Source: Linyphia triangularis (Eukaryota; Arthropoda; Arachnida; Araneae; Linyphiidae). From it: 64,000 bases of DNA. The position numbers and the translations under genes were made by a program. Location of the stretch: assembly GCA_963978545.1 (NCBI GenBank), contig OZ021721.1:36939348-37003347 (forward strand). Reading direction: 5' to 3'. Positions 58,529 to 64,000 of this stretch are shown here, piece by piece (the stretch's first letter is position 1; each line of letters begins with the position of its first letter). The notes below the pieces were generated by a model. The model searched no databases. It was not told the origin of the DNA and saw only the letters and a program-made list of their open reading frames with translations.

Positions 58529-60444
58529 GAAAAACAAAACTCGAGCACCACTCTCTGTATGTATGTGCTTTAAAAACTCTAGCTTCAAATATGTGAGGTC
58601 ACGTCAGCGATTATGACTAGAGATTTGGGAATGATTGCCAGATTTCCAGGTGAATATTTCTGGGTTTTCTTCTATGCTGATCTAAATGTGAATTCATTTC
58701 TCAAAAAAAAAAAGAAAAAAAAAAGACGGATTTCTCAAAAGTGTTTTATCCTCTCCTCCTTTCTTCATCTTGAAATGTAAACTACTATCAGTAGTTCATA
58801 AATTAAAATGAATTTTCTACGATAATCAACCACTTCCACCAAAGCCAATGTAATTGAAATTTCCAATACTTTAGCGCACGATATAAAGTAAAGGTCAGCA
58901 TTTCTTGATTCGTTTCAAAAATTAATTTAAGAATCATAAGGTAGTAAATGCATTCAATGTAGTTTCTAACAATAAAAAAATGAAGAGTGTTCAATGTTTC
59001 TCAAGCATTTGAAAAATGTTGAATTATTTTGTTTAAATTTAAATAATTTTCTAGATTAAATTCTTCGCATTGATAGAAAGGCATCGAGCAGTAACAATGG
59101 TGAATGAAACTGCCTGACAATTTATTCAAAGCTACCCAATATCATGTTTATTATTAGCTAATTAATTTGCTTATTAGTTTATTGATAATTAATAGTATTA
59201 TTTAGTTAATTTATTATTAGTTAATTGATAGTTAATAGCTTTAATTTAGTTAATTTATTATTAGTTTATTTTAGTTTTTATTTTAAGTTTATTTTATTAT
59301 TAGGTTATTTATTTATTATTAATTTCTTAATTAATGATTAGTTCATTAAAAGTGGTATAAAACAACTTTTCGACATTTTAGATAAACTTACACCTGTACC
59401 GAGTGCATGATTTTAAATCTTTAAATAATATATAATAAAAATTCCATGAACCCTAAAGCTTTTTTTTTATTTGAGGTATCCTAAAAAGTATTCAAATTAA
59501 CATGAATGTTTTTTGTATGTAGTGGACTTTCAGGATAGCTTTAAAAATATTAATTTACTTTTCAATGTAGCAAAAAAAGCATTTACTAAATAAAAATTAA
59601 CTTCATGTTATATCATAAAGTTAAATGGTAAATCTTTTAAGAATATAAAAATAGAACTTCTTATACCACTAAATGTGGCTTTACTTAGTCGAATCGACTT
59701 TTCGAAATTAAGCATACAACATTTTTGGTAAATCAAAGTTTTCAATTTTATTTAATTGGATACAGTTTAGAAAATAATTAATTACGTAATACCTTCGAAA
59801 TAAAATGAGCTAAGCACCCTCTTTTGAAGTCTCTAATATCCTAGATTGTCAGGTTTAAAGCATCTTAAGAGTTCCTCTGCATGGTTTGTAGCAAGCTCGT
59901 TAGGGGATAAGGCATTATTAGTATATCTAATGCGAAGATATTTTATTTTTATAACTGCTCTCCTCAAGTATTTAAAAAATTTACGAAAATAAACATAACA
60001 TGTTTTAAGCTAAAAAGGTATTCGTGTTTTTAAAAAAATCACATAAATAATTTAATCTAGGAGAAGTTTTCGTGAAATCAACTCCATTCGCTGTAGATTC
60101 TCCCATACACTGTATTTCATAAATATATAGACACAAAGATTTTAGTCTTATGCTTTGCACTTTTTTGCAAAATGTTGCATATTTTTTTATTATATTTGCA
60201 TATATACAATAATTCTTATATATACAATATTTGTTTTTTTCAATCGAGAAAATTAGACCTCTCCACAAAGTTTTATATTAAAAAATCATTTATATAAAAT
60301 AATTATATGAAAATATAAAAAATATAATAACTTAAAAATTAGAATTTTTTTTAATACGAACATTTATTAAAAAATAATAAAGGTTAATTACTCATAACAA
60401 TATAACTTTTTTTATATATTGTTCACTGTGATCTTGAATGGTAA
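58529..60444. other. A+T-rich spacer with degenerate tandem A+T repeat
   Basis: 59140-59345 consists of TTAGTTAATTTATTATTAG-type words with a period of about 43 bp over part of its length (GATAATTAATAG at 59184, GATAGTTAATAG at 59227). A/G tract at about 58707-58725. No gene recognised. Confidence 0.45.
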
Positions 60445-60632
60445 GGAATGAAACAACTACTTACTTTAGTACGAACATCTGTTTAGCCTCCCCCTACTTG
60501 ATCTTTGCTCTGGCAAGCACTCAGCACCTTATTATCTTTTTATTTTCTTATTCCCCACTGGGAACTACCTCAGATGAAGTAGCAATGGCCAACCACTCAG
60601 GCAAGCAATACAAAATTTATTTATGATCTAAG
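60445..60632 (+). mobile_element. LINE 3'-tail fragment, inverted relative to the other two
   Basis: The reverse complement aligns with 31120-31290 and with 48890-49030: CTTAGATCATAAATAAATTT, TGCCTGAGTGGTTGG, AGTTCCCAGTGGGGAATAAG, AAGGTGCTGAGTGCTTGCCA and GTTCGTACTAAAGTA. Translating the matching strands gives superficially similar peptides, but each is broken or confined to the repeat. It lacks the upstream part of the LINE. Confidence 0.6.
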
Positions 60633-60893
60633 AAACAACTACAAATATAATGAAAATATAGCTTTTGTAGCCAATAAATGTGCAAAGTTTCTTTTAATCG
60701 AAATACTCTGACCAGTGATTACTTTAAGCTTCTTTGGGTGATGTTTAAAACTAAAGCTTTTACTTTCGCTTTAAAGTAGACCCACCCGTACCTTAAGATT
60801 TAAAAAAAATAAAATTAAAAAACATTTTTTTTTTTATCAAAAGAAATTCTATGTATGTTAAAGAACACATTGTCAAAATTTAACCCTTAAATG

Positions 60894-61315
60894 CATATTG
60901 TTGCCACTATACAAGCTTGTTTCCAATAATATATTCAAAAAGATCAAGAGAAAAAAACATGAAAAAAAATCAAACTGAGTCTCTAGTGACAAAGCGCTTT
61001 CATGAAGAGTAACATCTAAAAATAAGTCAATCAAAGAAGGATCAGGTTGTAGTATATCAAGTTTCCAAGGCCAAGTTCTCTTTTGCTTATGTTTAGTCGT
61101 TGTTTTTTATTTTGAAGTGGATAGTTGGTTTACTACTTCCAAGTTTGCACTGATATTCAAATCCTATTCACTAAAGCATTTTCAAATCACATTCACTTTC
61201 CGGATCATCAGTGTCCGAGTTGTTGAAAAGGATGTTGAGATCAATCGCTAGATCATCATCACTATTATCAGAAAAGTCACTTCCACTGGAAAGGGCATTT
61301 CGGATTTCTTAATCA
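60894..61315 (-). pseudogene. piggyBac-like element relic with transposase N-terminal part
   Basis: The minus strand begins with an acidic, Ser/Asp-rich stretch, EIRNALSSGSDFSDNSDDDL, then NSDTDDPESECDL, as at the N-terminus of piggyBac-type transposases (EIxxAL followed by acidic residues). After stops a second open piece reads TKHKQKRTWPWKLDILQPDP and SLIDLFLDVTLHESAL, resembling the RxW and DLFxxFFDDxLLExI region that follows in the family. The left border is TTAA (60890-60893) followed by CCCTTAAATGCATATTG, a piggyBac-type terminus. The catalytic DDD domain is absent and the other end was not found, so this is an internally deleted relic. Confidence 0.5.
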
Positions 61316-61964
61316 ATAATTATTTACTTTCCATCTTTATACTTGATATATACATTTGATAGGTCGCTTTTCTTAAACAAGTATTTTAACGATGAACAAT
61401 GTTAAGGAAAACACAAAATTAACACCTAAAACTACACCAACCCAGAATGCAAACCAATAAGCCAAAATGTAACTCTAATCCATGGTGTTGCCAAATGGAA
61501 TCTTTTATAAAATCTGATGGGTATAATTATTGTTATATTATATTTTATAAAAACAGATAAACAGAATTTAAACTATCCTCTTCACAATAAAATATTTCTT
61601 TAATTATTCACATTTAATTAGCAGTTTTGGGACTCGTAATTAATCTAAGGCTTCTAAAAATGACGAACATTAAAGTAGCACTTTGACTCTCGTGAGGCAT
61701 TGCAACTGCAACCTAGTATATTTTTTGTGTAAAATATCGTCTCGACACTGGCCAATCCCGATGTGGACCGTTGTAGACTGGTCGTTGCTAAGGATTTTGG
61801 CCAATCTTGCCCATTGCCGGGTAAAATATACTGGAAGTTTTGAAATGTTGATGAAGAGTTTTAAAATTAAAATATAGTGTTATGAGAAAGGACGGACGGG
61901 TAAAAAATATGTTTTGTGAAGGTTTATTTTTTTAAAAAATCGTGTGTTATGGAACGATGCTCGA
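61316..61964. other. Spacer
   Basis: 61690-61830 is less A+T-rich (CTGGCCAATCCCGATGTGGA region, with a second GGCCAATCTTGCCCA) but not assignable. The rest is A+T-rich. Confidence 0.3.
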
Positions 61965-62038
61965 GATTTGGCATAGATTGTCCAATCTTCTCAGAACCCC
62001 TGTTTCGACATTGTACAATACCACTGTGCTACCTGGTA
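61965..62038 (-). mobile_element. Possible tRNA-like SINE remnant
   Basis: On the minus strand CAGGTAGCACAGTGG contains an A-box-like TAGCACAGTGG, and GGGGTTCTGAGAAG is a degenerate B-box 22 bases further on, shorter than the usual spacing. No body or target duplication was identified. Confidence 0.3.
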
Positions 62039-64000
62039 AGTTTATTGGACTATGTTGATGACAAATAGAGTGAATTTTCTAAGCAGTTACAAAATTTAAA
62101 TGAATTCGAGAAGGAAAAAAAACTTGTTGCCAATTGGCGACAAATGTGACAAAATAACCAATTTTACGCAAAACAGTTTTTGGTGTCATAGCGTATTTCA
62201 ATTTGTGCAGTTCATATATTGGCTTCATCTAATCAAATCAAAGAAATTAAAAAAAATTTGCTTAATTATTTTAGTGTTTTACTTCAACAGTAACTTTGTA
62301 TAACTTTATTCGATATTTCACTATAAAAAAATACTTTCCCTACTTCAAAACTTCGTTCTCACATAAGTAATGTTGCAAAAATTCATTACTAAATATATAT
62401 TAAAATACAAGGGTATATTAGTCAATATATCAATAAATTGAATTAATACTGAAATTAAAAAGTCTTCAATTAAAAAATATATTAGTTACTTAAATCACTT
62501 TTTCAACGAAGCACTAAACGAAAGCGTAAAAGCATTGCTATTTTTGTTGCAATTTCTCATTAAAATTTAATAGCTAATTGAAACAATAATTTTTTTTATC
62601 CCCTGATGGGAAAAAAAAGTGTCTTCTCGTTAACTGTGAGAGTTTAATGGGGTTAATTCAATTTCCACCGTTCGTTTAGAAATAAAAAGAGTATTAAAAT
62701 TTCGGATTTTTTTAATGTTCTGTATTCTATGGCTGGTCTAGAAAATTAAAGACTGCGGCGCTTTCAGAATAACAACTGCAGCAAAAAGTTTCAACCACAT
62801 AAGGCACTATGTATCGAAACAATGCAAAAATACAAGTTAATGCAAAACTGTAACAAGCATTATGCAGCTTATTTAATTGGCATTAATTTTTAAATTCTCA
62901 CATTCCATCACCATCTCTAATATTTATGAACTAAATTTTCTTCGCTATAGGTGGTACTTCTGTATGAAATATTTCAGATTGAAATATACAATAATATTAG
63001 TTTTAACTTAACATGATAGACGTGTCATTAAAATTATTCATATGGAAATATCATTATCACGTAAAATATAACAGTATCACCTATAAATGTGGTACATACC
63101 ACCGTACAGTACCAGAATGCAAAGGGAATCGACAAATTTAACTTTGTGGCTTGGTTGAATAAGACTTTTCATATACCAAAATCTTCAGGAGGACCATATT
63201 GCGTCAAAGCATTGTTACAATTTAAAAATAAAAACTTTCCAGGAGGTCTTTTAAAGGAAACCTGCATTTTCGTCTCTAATGGAAGAAAACTTAGGAAAGA
63301 GATAAGGAGGGTGGTCGAGAAAAATATTTTATCGAGGAATCTTTCGAAAAAGAATATTATCAATTTTTATGAATGTACTCAGATATCAATGATTTTATAA
63401 AAATGCTAAATATTTTTTATTATTATTATTTTTGTGCGATTGGGTGATTCCGTGTATTTTCAAACTTTCTTATCAAGTCTCTGTTGTTTAATTAAAATTT
63501 ATATAACCAATTTAAAAATTAAAGTACTAAAACTAGTGAATAAAAGAATTTTCACATGACATTGTGGTAATTTATAAAAAGGAACTTTAAAAAAATCTCC
63601 TCTTTTACCCTCGTTTACTCTACTTTTAATAAAACTTTAATTTTAAAGCTCTTTTTAAAAGATTCATAGTCATGCATTTTATACATGGTTCTTGAAAAAA
63701 TAAACTCAACTCTTTACAAGGATAATAGAAATTAAATTTTAAGATCCTTTTCTTTATCGCTAGACTTCGTGAAAGCCCATAATATTTGAAAGCTTTGTTT
63801 AAACCGTTATTACTTGGGATTAAGAACTAATTGTATCGTATAATATAGAATTCAATCTTGTACTGCGTTTTTTATCTTCTGCATGAGAAGACTAAGTTTC
63901 TTACTTTAATTAAAAAATACTTCGCTTCAACGAAAGAAAAAATCACAAAAATGCATAAAAAATGAAAGAAGTCGTGGAACTTTTTATGGTCTTTTCCCTT
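62039..64000. other. A+T-rich spacer to window end
   Basis: No gene recognised. 63089-63400 is open for 103 codons on the plus strand and also open on the minus strand for 64. The peptides show no motif, and one such frame is within chance expectation for 64 kb of this composition. Confidence 0.35.

Noticed and set aside
63089..63400. 103-codon open frame
   Set aside because: The longest motif-free frame, but one or two of this length are expected by chance in 64 kb at this base composition.

Overview
The window is A+T-rich eukaryotic DNA (I judge roughly 70% A+T or more by eye) and looks like intergenic or very long intronic sequence from an arthropod genome. A chelicerate, probably a spider, is my best guess. 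That rests on the kinds of repeats present: tRNA-derived SINEs ending in an ACCAACCA-type tail, degenerate Tc1/mariner, piggyBac-like and hAT-like DNA transposons, jockey-type LINE 3' ends and a Penelope-like reverse transcriptase. The species is an inference. I found no convincing host protein gene, no rRNA, no functional tRNA, no CRISPR array and no bacterial-type operon. At this base composition a stop codon is expected about every 12 codons, so a few 90-100 codon open frames are expected by chance across six frames and are not evidence of genes.

Layout. 1-10 kb: a mariner-like element with long inverted repeats and a dead transposase (816-1884), a G-run minisatellite (3165-3375), a piggyBac-type MITE with TTAA duplications (3561-3773), a 53-bp SINE tail with target duplication (4045-4097), a palindromic MITE (5141-5372), a diverged inverted repeat (7318-7603) and three independent SINE insertions within 1.8 kb (8000-9792). 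10-25 kb: mostly A+T-rich spacer, with a dead Penelope-like reverse transcriptase (14372-15385), A+T-rich tandem repeats near 16.6-17.2 kb, a hAT-like element (18942-19197), a second piggyBac-type MITE (19830-20015), a coding-like tandem duplication (23935-24425) and a 105-bp mariner MITE (24798-24902). 25-33 kb: a second long-inverted-repeat mariner with a dead, internally duplicated transposase (26143-27505), a perfect palindrome beside a SINE (29300-29525), and a jockey-type LINE 3' end that is tandemly duplicated and interrupted by the second copy of the palindromic MITE (31080-32700).

33-64 kb: long plain spacers broken by another palindromic MITE (41318-41583), a third mariner copy with its 5' half deleted (44775-45240), a nearly perfect 120-bp-arm hairpin (46257-46608), more SINEs (47907, 56028, 58340), two more LINE 3' fragments (48890, 60445), a truncated Tc1 transposase (56549-56875) and a piggyBac-like N-terminal relic next to a TTAA-flanked end motif (60894-61315). 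Everything coding-like is broken. The window reads as a graveyard of mobile elements in which insertion order can be partly reconstructed from nesting and target-site duplications.
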